Of a stretch of DNA of 64,000 nucleotides, positions 34,200-45,607 are shown piece after piece. Origin of the DNA: Lotus japonicus. Its lineage: Eukaryota > Streptophyta > Magnoliopsida > Fabales > Fabaceae. Below the pieces are notes generated by a model. It saw only the letters and a list, made by a program, of their open reading frames with translations. It searched no databases and was not told the DNA's origin. Position 1 is the first letter of the stretch. Each line of letters begins with the position of its first letter. The stretch lies in the NCBI RefSeq assembly GCF_012489685.1, contig NC_080041.1, positions 27,889,780 through 27,953,779 of the forward strand. The letters are read 5' to 3'. A program made the translations under genes and the position numbers.

Positions 34200-35590
34200 C
34201 AATGTAACGCCCCGATTTCTCGAGTGTCACACAGTAACCAACCTTCACAATTAATTTTCGCCGATTTCATTACTTATCTTGATTAGGTGATAAAAGATCA
34301 TTTTCTCTTTAGAAAACTCTTGAATACCACGTTTTAGAAACCTCATTAATGTTCCTCCGATTTACAACTTTAACCAGAAACAGCGGATTAATGAAAAACG
34401 GTTTGAATTAAATTCATGAACGGATTTGAACATAATCTATCACTGTCATAAAACCAACTGTAAATAAAAGAAATGTCGTGTCCACACCCAAGTGTGGAAA
34501 AACCACGGTGAAAGTAAACTGTGTACATCAAATAATCAAAGTTTCCATAAAGCTTAACAAAAATTAAAGTAAGGTTCTAAAATGAATGCTCGCTCTCATA
34601 GGGTCCCCCAGTCATGCCATCACTGTCCCGGTCGCTCTGCAGGGTCGTCCTTTGGTTTCTCGTCCTCAACAGCCTGTCTTCTCTTTCTTGGTCTTGGTCC
34701 AACCAAGTTGTTGTGTATCCACCGTGCGCCTCCACCATATCGACGTGGTCCCGTAACTGAAGCATTAGACTCGTCACAGGGCACGAACTCAGCTGGCGAC
34801 TCTCCGAATCCCTCGTTCTCAAGTTGGTGGAATCTAGCAGGCGGGTAGGGCATATCAATGACTCCCCCTTCAATCGTTCGGACCTCCACCAAGTTTCCGT
34901 CCCTGTCCATCCCCATGAAGCTCACATCCCCGACATAGACTTTTCGAGTCCCGGAGGAGTCGGCTCTCCAGGCCCGATCGTCAAGCTGACTATCAAGTCT
35001 CAGTGTCCAGTGATAGACGTGCGTCGTCGTCGTGGACGTCATCTACCCCCCCCCCCCAAAAATAACACATAACACAAAAAGCAGGGTCAGGTCTAAAAGA
35101 AAAACACATAGCAAGTATATATAATGTTTCAACTTCCAAATTAAATAATTAATCCTTTCACATTAGGGTTCCCATAGTTAGTAGATCATCGAACGGAACC
35201 TCACTTCACACAACCCACCAAAACTTCCATGGCCATCTTCGTGCTTCCGCAGAGGCACGGTTATCACGGTAACCACAGTCAACCAATTCACGTGGAGCCG
35301 CAATGATCTACAAAAGTTCACGGTGACCGCAGTCAACCATATCACGTGAAGCCACACCGGTCCACAAGGTTCACGGGAGACCGCAGTCAACCCAAATAAC
35401 TCCCTCGCGTGCAAGGTACCATCGTTCTCATGGTCTCACTAGACCTATGTCCAATAAAATTTCATTCACAATCTTCTTGCAAGCGAGTTAATTCACTTTC
35501 TTAATATTGAGGCTCTAGGTCAAGTCAACCTATGTCTTCTTTTAACGTTTTCACTCGCAACAAGACATAATTAATTCCTTAAAAAGTAAC

Positions 35591-35986
35591 TGTTGGATTT
35601 ATTAATCCAGCGTCACCCTTAGGATTCGATGGGCTTAACATCCCACCCCATGGCGCTTAACATCGCAGCCCCTTGAGGACTCTGTGCTATAAGGAAATAA
35701 AGTTGCGCCCTCACTAACAGCAATTACTTTTGGCGTAGTGGTAAGCGGTTGATCCAATAAGTGGTATCAGAGCAAGGTCATGGGTTCGAATCCCCCGGCT
35801 AAAACTAGGGGGGAGATTGTTGGATTTATTAATCCAGCGTCACCCTTAGGATTCGATGGGCTTAACATCCCACCCCATGGCGCTTAACATCGCAGCCCCT
35901 TGAGGACTCTGTGCTATAAGGAAATAAAGTTGCGCCCTCACTAACAGCAATTGCTTTTGGCGTAGTGGTAAGCGCTTGATCCAATA
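35591..35986 (+). mobile_element. TRIM2, 396-bp miniature LTR retrotransposon
   Basis: Two 169-bp LTRs (35591-35759, 35818-35986; two differences by eye) around a 58-bp interior. Target duplication GTAAC at 35586-35590 and 35987-35991. The interior starts with PBS TGGTATCAGAGC and ends with purine tract AGGGGGGAGAT next to LTR2. No coding capacity. Ends are TGTTGG ... CCAATA rather than TG ... CA. It is related to TRIM1 through the core TTTTGGCGTAGTGGTAAGCG. Confidence 0.9.
35731..35793 (+). promoter_or_regulatory. Candidate tRNA-type Pol III promoter across TRIM2 LTR/PBS
   Basis: A-box-like TGGCGTAGTGG (35731-35741) lies near the LTR1 end and B-box-like GGTTCGAATCC (35783-35793) in the interior, 41 nt apart, with the PBS between them. 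TRIM1 has the same boxes (B box one base off) with the same 41-nt gap. TTTT directly precedes the A box and recurs in LTR2 (35955-35958), where it could terminate a transcript. Activity is inference. Confidence 0.5.
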
Positions 35987-36230
35987 GTAACACGGGAATT
36001 ACGGCTAGATGAGCGACCCGTGCCACAAAAATTCACAACTCATGCAAATAAAGATGCTACAAAATTACCAGGGAAAATTGTTATGTACGTAAGCAACCAA
36101 CCAAGGAAAAAGTCACCAAACCCCCTTTAAGTTGGGTTCGGCCGAGACCAACATTGATCCCTAGGGTTGTAAAATTTTTTCCTTTTTCCCTTGATTACTC
36201 AACCATAACATTCTTCCAAGTCAAACATTT

Positions 36231-36857
36231 CCTGACGACTTAACCTAACATTCTCAGCCACAGCAGAAGCTGCAAATCCCAGATCTGCCTTCCAACGGTA
36301 GCATTTCCATGCAATGTTCAAACCCTAATCCTTGGAGTATATATAGAGGCTGAAGACTGAAAGATGCGGTTGGAAGAAACTTACACGCGCAAGCTATATT
36401 CAAATCTTCTAAGCATTCTTTCTTCATTGAATTCATTGTGTTTACTACAAGTTTTTAAGAAGCAATTTATTTGTAAACAATTTTTCTTAAACAGTTGTTT
36501 AGTTTACCTTTAGGAGATCAAGGTTGATCGGGTCCTAGAGAAGACTAAGAGAGTGAATCTTAGTGTGAGCTAATTCAGTGTATTGTTAGTCACTTGTAGG
36601 TTTCAAGTGCAGTTGTAACAAATCTCTAATTAGTGGATTGCCTTCATTCTAAGAAGGAAGAAATCACCTTCACGGGTGGACTGGACTAGCTTGAGTGATT
36701 CATCAAATGAACCAGGATAAAATCCTTGTGTGCTTTTCTCATCTCTTATCTTAAGCACTTTACTTGTGTCTCAAAAGATTTGTTAAAATCTTAAGGTGGA
36801 AGTTTTATTCTGAAAACGCTATTCAAACCCCCCTTTCTACCGTTTTTCATACCTTCA
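36231..36857 (+). repeat. 5'-truncated copia LTR fragment
   Basis: Homologous to the last 620 or so bp of the copia LTR, from CCTGACGAC (compare 40234) through TATA (36338-36345) to CATACCTTCA. More diverged than the other LTRs. No PBS follows. It abuts the truncated G1 LTR on the left, suggesting a deletion breakpoint. Confidence 0.85.
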
Positions 36858-38535
36858 ATATCAACTTTTGAATTCCTCTTTCTTCTCTCACTCACCGTGA
36901 AACACCCCAATTCTAAACGGTATATGTATTGCAAATATCAAAGTGATAAAATTTTAACACTCATGAGGCATTACATAATCACTTAAAACATTAACATAAT
37001 GCTCTTGTAACAGATACATAGCACATAAACTTTGAGATGAACTCATAAATAAACTTAAATGTTCTTGTGACAGTTAATTAGTCTCTGAACTAGTTCACTT
37101 TGACAAATAGTTATGCAGCGAATCCAATGTCTTTAAAACTTAAAGAAAACACAATACCTTGCCCACAACTTAAAACAGAAACAACTTCTCAAATAACAAC
37201 TTAATTCAAATTATAACAGAAGGAAAACAAGCGTCCATTTCCCCCCCGAGTGCTACGTATCAGAGCAAGGACTCCAACTCGATCTAAAAGCTATTGACTA
37301 CTCCTCCTGGTTACCTGCACGTTACCGACATGCGTAACATTCAAACAGAAGGGGTGAGATATCGAGTAACATAAATAGGAGAATGAAAATTAATATGCTA
37401 GATTAAGGCCACACCATTTCCTTTTACATTTACATAGCTCAGTTACTAAAAACAGTCACAAATAACATCATCAACTCGGATACAATTCGAACACAACAAT
37501 GACTAGGCATACGTATGTGGTACCAACAGGGCTTCAGCCCTCATCCCTAATTGCCAATTATTGGAGGCACAAGGCATAAGCCTTCATCACAAATCGCCAA
37601 TATAGGCCATCACAGAGTATGCAGATGCTATGCGACTCAAAATGACGTATACATCTCATAATCATCACTTCAACATGAGGCATTGCGCCTATATCACTAC
37701 ATCACTAACATCGCTTAAAACAACACAATTAAGCACACATGCATTTTTATCAACTATACAATTACCCTGACATCTTAGGAAATTTTGGCACCAAATCAAT
37801 GAAACAACTCACTTAAGCATGCAATCATGGAAGAAGCTATCACATATGGTAAATAAATTATGGATTTCATGCTAAAGGTGTTCAGCCACATGCATCATCC
37901 TCATAGCTAGTACATGGCACATAAAGACATTAACTTTCCTACTACATGTAAGCTAAATTTAATTATATTTTCAAAACAATCAGAATTTCCGTAATCTGGA
38001 AAAACAGCAGGAACACCAGCCACTAAAAGCGGTCTCCTGAATTCGTTACTGAACCAAAAATCATGTATTTTATATGCCTAGAAAGCTAACTTAAAGTCCT
38101 ACAATTTCTTAGTTGATCACATCTTCATTTGAGCAATCTAACCGGGCGAAAACAGGTCTCGAAGTGTACTATCCAGCCCAGGAAATTTTTGGACAGCAAC
38201 ACAGCATCATCAAATCCATGCATAAATCATATAGTACCTAGCCATGTAGCAAAGCTTCCTAAGAATCATCGCATACATTCATAGCATCACTTTTAATTCT
38301 TCATATAAGGCAATTGGCATGACATTCATAAACCAGAACCATGCGCCAAGAATTACTAAAATCAAACTACAGGTTCAACTTTTGATTGCATGTTTATCAT
38401 ATGACAGGAACAATACTAATGAGTTCACAACCCATAATCCATGTACCATGAATCCCATCAATCAGACCACAGGTACCGTAATTGTAAATTCAAAACAGAA
38501 AATCATGGAAAACCAGAAATTAAAACCAGGAATTC
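36858..38535. repeat. Probable Ty3/gypsy LTR fragment W
   Basis: From about 36898 the text opens TGAAACACCCCAATTC, resembling a reverse-oriented LTR terminus, and the body is AT-rich with no ORF above about 75 codons. It stops where LTR X begins at 38536, so X probably inserted here. 36858-36897 holds nothing recognisable. Assignment rests on general LTR appearance only. Confidence 0.4.
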
Positions 38536-39650
38536 TGTAAGACCCCGTTTTAGGGCATATTATTTTAATAATATTATTAAATAATATTTTGTGAATTACT
38601 TGTGATATGTGTGATATTATGCTTTTTTAAAAGGTAATTAATTTTTAGAAGCAATATTAAGTCTTAGAAACCTCTAGACGTTGATGTGCGCGATGATACG
38701 AGCATTTTGACTGTAATATTGCTAGGGTACTGCGACGGCGACTTTTAGGTCAAAATCGGTCCGACAAGAGCGAAGAGTTGGCGAATTGAGTTGACGAGGA
38801 CGATTTCGTGGGCCACACCATATGGGGAGGTGTTGGGCATGATTTTAAGAATATTCTATGAGGGAATATTCCTTACTTTGGTTTTTGAAGGTTTTATTTA
38901 AATAAAATGAGTTTTTATTTAAATAAAATGCATTTAAATAATTTTAACCTATGGTTTAATATCAAAGTTAATTCTGAAAATATTTTTGAGGCATCATGGA
39001 GTTGGTGCACGAATTTTTGCAGCCAAAAATTATTGATGAGGATTTTTGATTTTAAAATTGAAGTTTTGATGCATTTAGGAGGGAAATGGCGCATTTAATG
39101 CATTAATTATTTTGGGGTTTTTATTTAAATTATTATTTTAAATATTTTTTGGAGAAAATATGAGCATGGAGAGTGGGTTGGGCGGCCAAGGCTTGTGGAG
39201 GAAGGAAAATGAGACTTTTGCAAGTAATTTCCTTTTCTAGCTAGGTTTTATGAAGGAGAGATATTAGGGATTTTGATTCTTTGACTTTCAATTAATGGGG
39301 GATTGATTTCTGAACTTTTAAAACCTCCAAGGATCTTTCCAAATCTGATTGGAAACCCTTTGGATTCAGATTTATATATTCTAAAAGATTAAGGATTTAA
39401 ATGATAGTTTTAAAAGGGATTTAATTAGGAAATAAGCCAAATTTTGAGGACCGAATCAAGGAATGTTGGAAGAGTCTAGAAACACTAAAATGGGCTGGAA
39501 ATTTCGTGGGTTTGGGCTTCTTCTTGGGGAGAAATAAAAGCATTTAATGCTTTCCTCTCACCCCTCACTATAAATAGAGCCTTTCCCCCTCTCATTTCTT
39601 CACACCAAGAGCTTTCCTATCCTCTGCATTTGCGTGAGCTCTCTCTCCCT

Positions 39651-40858
39651 TGTAAGATCAAGTTTTGATCTAGTAGTACAACTCTATGTTTTGATGATTA
39701 CAAGTTAACCTTTTGATATGAACAATTATGGTACTCTAACGTGTTTGTCTGAGTGTGCTATTTACAGGCTCTGACCTCTACTCAATCTCACACAAATCAG
39801 AAGCACTATGTATAAAGAGTGACCCAAGCAACGCTTTCGCATTGACCATGTTCAATATGAACAGTGGAAAAGCTTCAGAAGTTCTGAAGCTACACAAACT
39901 CTGATGTGGACTCAGTCACTAGAAGCTCTGAAGATCCAGAAGTTCTGATAACCAAGAAACACTGAAGGTTCAGATGTTCTGATGGTGTAGAAGACTCTGA
40001 AGATACAGAAGCTAAATAGTGGAAACTCTGAAGTCCAGAAGCAAGAAACTCTGAAGACCATGTACTTCCCTCTGAGTTCAGAATCAGAAGATACAACGGT
40101 CAGAGGATCTGTGTTTCCCTCTGACTCTGATCAACCGGCTTCACAAGATCCAACATGAAGCATTCCCCTGATCAGAAGTCTCCTAGGTTTAAAGGTCAAG
40201 TCGCTATCCAAGTACAAAAGCATATGTACTATCCTGACGACCTACCTAACATCCTCAGCCACAGCAGAAGCTGGAATTTCCAGAACTGCCCTCCAACGGT
40301 AGCAATTCCATGCAACGTTCAACCCTAATCCTTGGAGTATAAATAGTGACTGAAGATTGAAAGAAGCGGCTAGAAGCATTCACACACGCGGAAGAAATAT
40401 TCAAATCCTTCTAAGCTTTCTTTCATCCTGAAATTCATTGTGTTTACTATAAGCATTTTAGAAGCACTTTCTTTGTAAACAAGAACTTCATATACAGTTG
40501 TATAGTTTTCCTTTAGGAGAGCAAGGTTGATCGGATCCTAGAGAAGACTAAGAGAGTGAATCTTAGTGTGAGCTAAGTCAGTGTATTGTTAGTCACTTGT
40601 AGGTTTCAAGTGCAGTTGTAACACATACCTGATTAGTGGATTGCCTTCATTCTAAGAAGGAAGAAATCACCTTAACGGGTGGACTGGAGTAGCTTGAGTG
40701 ATTTATCAAGTGAACCAGGATAAAATCCTTGTGTGCTTTTCTATCTCTCATCTTTAGCACTTAGTTCTCGAAAAGATTTGTTAAAATCTTTAAGGTGGAA
40801 GTTTTATCTTGAAAAACGTTATTCAAACCCCCCCTTTCTACCGTTTTTCATACCTTCA
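39651..40858 (+). repeat. 5' LTR of copia D
   Basis: TGTAAGATCA ... CATACCTTCA, 1208 bp, TATA at 40338-40345, palindrome at 39871-39891. The short subtype, without the extra segment found in B and C. Confidence 0.95.
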
Positions 40859-40860
40859 AT

Positions 40861-40872
40861 TGGTATCAGAGC
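40861..40872 (+). promoter_or_regulatory. Primer binding site of copia D
   Basis: TGGTATCAGAGC, 2 nt after the LTR end; initiator-Met tRNA type. Confidence 0.92.
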
Positions 40873-40930
40873 GCAAGTTCTGATTACCACACCTAACAGT
40901 GTTCAGTGATCCGGGCCGGTGTGAAAAACA

Positions 40931-43900
40931 ATGACTACCACCAGTGAAACACAGAAAGATGGATACAACGCAAAGCCTCCCATGTTCGATGGTCAAAGGT
41001 TCGAGTATTGGAAAGATAGACTCGAAAGTTTCTTTCTGGGTTTTGATGCAGATCTCTGGGATATTATTGTGGATGGCTACGAGCGTCCAGTTGATGTAGA
41101 TGGCAAGAAGATCCCAAGGTCAGAGATGACTGCAAATCAAAAGAAGCTGTACTCACAACATCACAAAGCAAGAGCAATTCTTCTAAGTGCTATTTCTTAT
41201 GAAGAGTACCAGAAGATTACAGATCGTGAGTTTGCAAAAGGCATTTTTGAATCTCTGAAGATGTCTCATGAAGGAAACAAGAAAGTTAAAGAATCAAAGG
41301 CATTGTCTTTGATCCCAAAGTATGAATCCTTCATCATGGAGCCAAATGAGTCCATTGAAGAAATGTTCTCCAGATTTCAGTTGCTTGTAGCTGGCATACG
41401 ACCTCTCAACAAGAGCTACACAACAAAAGATCATGTCATAAGGGTCATCAGGTGTCTTCCTGAAAGCTGGATGCCTTTTGTGACATCAATTGAGCTCACA
41501 AGAGATGTCGAGAATATGAGTTTAGAAGAACTCATCAGCATTTTGAAATGCCATGAGCTGAAGCGTTCTGAGATGCAAGATCTGAGGAAAAAGTCTATAG
41601 GCTTGAAATCCAAATCTGAAAAGGCTAAGGTTGAGAAGTCAAAGGATCTCCAAGCTGAAGCTGAAGAATCTGAAGAAGCATCAGAAGATTCTGATGAAGA
41701 TGAGCTGACTCTGATCTCCAAGAGACTCAACCGCATCTGGAAGCACAGGCAGAGCAAGTACAAAGGCTCTGGAAAGGCAAAAGGAAAGTCTGAATCCTCA
41801 GGCCAGAAGAAGTCATCACTTAAGGAAGTCACGTGCTTTGAGTGCAAAGAATCAGGGCACTACAAAAGTGATTGTCCAAAGTTGAAGAAGGACAAGAAGC
41901 CAAAGAAGCACTTCAAGATGAAGAAGAGTCTGATGGTAACATTTGATGAATCAGAGTCAGAGGATGTTGACTCTGATGGTGAAGTCCAAGGATTCATGGC
42001 CATTGTTAAAGACAAAGGAGAAGAGTCAAAGGAAGCTGTTGACTCTGACTTAGACGATGAAAATGAGATATCCTTGATAGCTCCACTGAAACACCAATCA
42101 TGGTATCCGGACAGTGGATGCTCGCGTCACATGACGGGAGAAAGGCGTATGTTCCAAGAGCTAAAACTTAAGCCTGGAGGCGAAGTTGGCTTTGGAGGAA
42201 ATGAAAAGGGTAAAATTGTTGGTACTGGTACTATATGTGTAGATAGTAGTCCATGCATTGATAATGTGTTATTGGTAGACGGCTTAACTCATAACTTATT
42301 GTCTATAAGTCAATTAGCTGACAAGGGTTATGATGTTATCTTTAATCAAAAGTCCTGCCGGGCTGTAAGTCAGATCGATGGCTCTGTTCTGTTTAACAGC
42401 AAGAGGAAGAACAACATTTATAAGATCAGATTATCTGAGTTGGAGGCTCAGAATGTGAAGTGCCTTCTTTCTGTTAATGAAGAGTAGTGGGTATGGCATA
42501 GACGGTTAGGGCATGCCAGTATGAGAAAGATTTCTCAGCTGAGCAAGCTAAACCTTGTCAGGGGCTTACCCAATCTGAAGTTCACTTCAGACGCTCTTTG
42601 TGAAGCATGTCAGAAAGGAAAATTCACTAAAGTCCCTTTCAAGGCAAAGAATGTTGTCTCAACCTCAAGGCCGTTGGAACTTCTGCATATCGACCTTTTT
42701 GGACCAGTGAAAACTGAGTCTATAGGCGGCAAGAGATATGGGATGGTTATCGTTGATGACTATAGCCGCTGGACATGGGTAAAGTTTCTAACCCGCAAGG
42801 ATGAGTCTCATGCTGTGTTCTCTACCTTCATAGCCCAAGTGCAAAACGAGAAGGCTTGTAGGATTGTGCGTGTCAGAAGTGACCATGGTGGAGAGTTTGA
42901 GAATGACAAGTTTGAGAGTCTGTTTGATTCCTATGGAATTGCACATGATTTCTCTTGTCCCAGAACTGCTCAACAAAATGGTGTTGTTGAGAGGAAGAAC
43001 AGAACTCTTCAGGAGATGGCTAGAACCATGCTCCAAGAAACTGGCATGGCTAAGCACTTTTGGGCAGAGGCAGTAAATACAACATGTTACATTCAGAACA
43101 GAATCTTCGTGAGACCAATTCTGAATAAGACTCCCTATGAATTGTGGACGAACATAAAACCCAACATTTCTTATATTCATCCTTTTGGTTGTGTTTGCTA
43201 TGTTCTTAATACTAAGGATAGATTGCATAAATTTGATGCTAAGTCTTCTAAATGTCTATTACTTGGTTATTCTGAAAGATCTAAATGTTTTAGATTTTAT
43301 AACACTGATGCTAAGACTATTGAAGAGTCTATTCATGTTAGATTTGACGATAAGCTTGACTCTGACCAGTCAAAGCTAGTTGAGAAGTTTGCAGATATGA
43401 GCATAAATTTTTCTGACAAAGGCAAAGCTCCAGAGGAAGCTGAGCCAGAGGAAGATGAACCAGAAGAAGAAGCTGGTCCCTCTGATTCACAAACTCTGAA
43501 GAAGAGCAGAATCACTACAGCTCATCCTAAGGAATTGATTCTGGGCAACAAAGACGAACCAGTCAGAACCAGATCAGCCTTCAAACCCTCTGAAGAGACC
43601 TTGCTTAGTTTGAAAGGATTGGTGTCCTTAATTGAACCCAAGTCCATAGATGAAGCTCTTCAGGACAAGGATTGGATTCTGGCCATGGAAGAAGGATTGA
43701 ATCAATTCTCCAAGAACGATGTTTGGAGCTTGGTGAAGAAGCCTGAGAGTGTCCATGTAATTGGAACAAAATGGGTGTTCAGAAACAAGTTGAATGAGAA
43801 AGGAGATGTAGTCAGAAACAAGGCAAGGCTAGTTGCTCAAGGCTACAGCCAGCAGGAAGGAATAGACTACACAGAAACATTTGCTCCAGTAGGAAGACTA

Positions 43901-45163
43901 GAAGCAATCAGACTATTGATCTCTTTCTTAGTGAATCACAACATAGTTCTTCATCAGATGGATGTGAAGAGTGCCTTCCTAAATGGTTATATTTCAGAGG
44001 AAGTCTATGTTCATCAACCCCCAGGTTTTGAAGATGAGAAGAAGCCAGACCATGTGTTCAAATTGAAGAAATCACTCTATGGTCTGAAGCAAGCTCCCAG
44101 AGCATGGTATGAGAGACTCAGCTCATTCCTCCTGGAGAATGAGTTTGTAAGGGGTAAAGTAGATACAACTCTCTTTTGCAAAACTTACAAAGATGATATC
44201 TTAATTGTGCAAATCTATGTTGATGATATTATATTTGGCTCTGCTAATCAATCTTTATGCAAAGAATTTTCTAAGATGATGCAGGCTGAATTTGAGATGA
44301 GTATGATGGGAGAACTCAAGTACTTTCTGGGAATACAAGTTGATCAAACACCAGAAGGAACATATATCCATCAGAGCAAGTACACTAAAGAAGTTCTGAA
44401 GAAATTCAATATGCTGGAATCTACAGTGGCCAAGACTCCAATGCATCCTACATGCATTCTGGAGAAAGAAGATGCAAGTGGTAAAGTTTGTCAGAAGCTT
44501 TATCGTGGTATGATAGGTTCACTTCTATATTTAACTGCATCTAGGCCAGATATATTATTTAGTGTTCACTTATGTGCTCGTTTCCAATCAGATCCAAGGG
44601 AAACCCACTTAACTGCTGTTAAGAGGATCCTAAGGTATCTGAAAGGGACCACTAACCTTGGCTTGATGTATAAGAAAACATCAGAGTATAAGCTTTCAGG
44701 TTATTGTGATGCTGATTATGCTGGAGATAGAACAGAGAGAAAAAGTACTTATGAAAATTGTCAATTTCTGGGAAGCAATTTAGTCTCATGGGCAAGCAAG
44801 AGGCAATCAACCATTGCACTATCCACTGCAGAGGCAGAATATATCTAAGTAGCAATTTGCAGCACCCAGATGCTCTGGATGAAACATCAGCTGGAGGATT
44901 ATCAAATCCTTGAGAGCAATATCCCAATCTATTGTGATAACACTGCTGCAATATCTTTGAGTAAGAATCCTATCTTACATTCAAGGGCAAAGCACATTGA
45001 GGTAAAGTATCACTTTATTAGAGATTATGTACAAAAGGGCGTACTTCTTCTGAAGTTTGTTGATACTGACCATCAATGGACAGATATCTTTACAAAGCCC
45101 TTAGCAGAGGATAGATTTAATTTTATTCTGAAAAATCTGAATATGGACTTTTGTCCCGAATAA
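40931..45163 (+). pseudogene. Copia D fused gag-pol with two stops
   Basis: One reading frame from ATG 40931 to NMDFCPE. The gag part has the UBN2-like domain and the knuckle [14 protein letters not shown] near residue 302. At about 42068-42069 a 643-nt deletion relative to A (2343-2985) joins ...DDENE to ISLIAPL, removing the gag C-terminal third and bringing pol into the gag frame. Protease DSGCSRH, integrase, [11 protein letters not shown] and RNase H follow. Stops: TAG 42485-42487 (Gln codon in A) and TAA 44846-44848 (Ser codon in A). No frameshift. Protein is about 97% like A by eye. Confidence 0.93.
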
Positions 45164-45607
45164 AGATGGATCAGAACCTCTGACTATGATACTTCTTGAT
45201 CAGAAGATGTCTAGTCCAGAAGGTAACTCCATCAGAGTGTAAGTACCCATTGGTGCTGACTCTGAAGCTGAGACAGTAACACGTGTGTCAGTATCTCTGA
45301 TGCATAGTTCCTTGTGCCCGTGTGACAGTCTGTCATGATGTGTGTAGATGTGCTTCTCTCCTGCGTGTGATATGTGTATTTACTGTTACTATCATGTCTT
45401 TAATTTTTACCGTTGATCTTAAAATGCTTTTTGAATCAACAACGGTTATTTAATAAAACTCACTATACACACACGATCTCCTACACTTTCGGTTTTTACT
45501 CTCTCTTTCTTCTATATTTTCAAAAACCGCTTACCCACGATCTATCTCTCGCTCTCTCTTCATCTTTCAACTTCATCTTCTACCCAAAACCTTCAACCGC
45601 TTCAAAA
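45164..45607 (+). promoter_or_regulatory. pol-ORF3 spacer of copia D
   Basis: Contains the inverted repeat at 45409-45447, then AATAAAAC and a long CT-rich leader up to the ORF3 ATG. Same design as in A and B with substitutions in the loop and flanks. Confidence 0.45.

Larger units (their letters stand above)
14385..36230 (-). mobile_element. Ty3/gypsy chromovirus G1 (Tekay/Del-like), nested and decayed
   Basis: Reverse-strand order: 5' LTR (34203-36230, right-truncated), PBS (34188-34199), gag (33935 down, split by copia C), pol to 19650, PPT at 19614-19628, 3' LTR (19613 down to 14385, left-truncated). RT precedes RNase H and integrase, and pol ends in a chromodomain-like segment, which defines a chromovirus. 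Insertions: copia C in gag, TRIM2 in the 5' LTR, copia LTR + TRIM1 in the 3' LTR. Stops and frameshifts make it non-functional. Confidence 0.85.
34203..36230 (-). repeat. 5' LTR of gypsy G1, truncated, with TRIM2 inside
   Basis: + strand start TGTAACGCCCCGATTTCTCG. Similar throughout to solo LTR G2 (45703-48815), including the block at 34582-35040 and a poly-C tract near 35046. It stops abruptly at the copia LTR fragment (36231) without reaching the expected GGCCTTACA end. ORFs of 80-140 codons within it are repeat shadows. Confidence 0.8.

Noticed and set aside
34620..35042. 140-codon reverse ORF in the G1 5' LTR (similar to 46123-46425)
   Set aside because: Some conservation between two LTR copies of one family, but the frame differs in length and has indels. 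Possibly an LTR-encoded peptide, but not supportable here.
35731..35800. A functional tRNA gene
   Set aside because: A and B box words are present, but no acceptor stem or anticodon arm can be folded and the segment spans an LTR/PBS junction.
36898..38535. A host gene or promoter region
   Set aside because: No ORF, splice pattern or protein similarity seen; general appearance is that of a decayed LTR.
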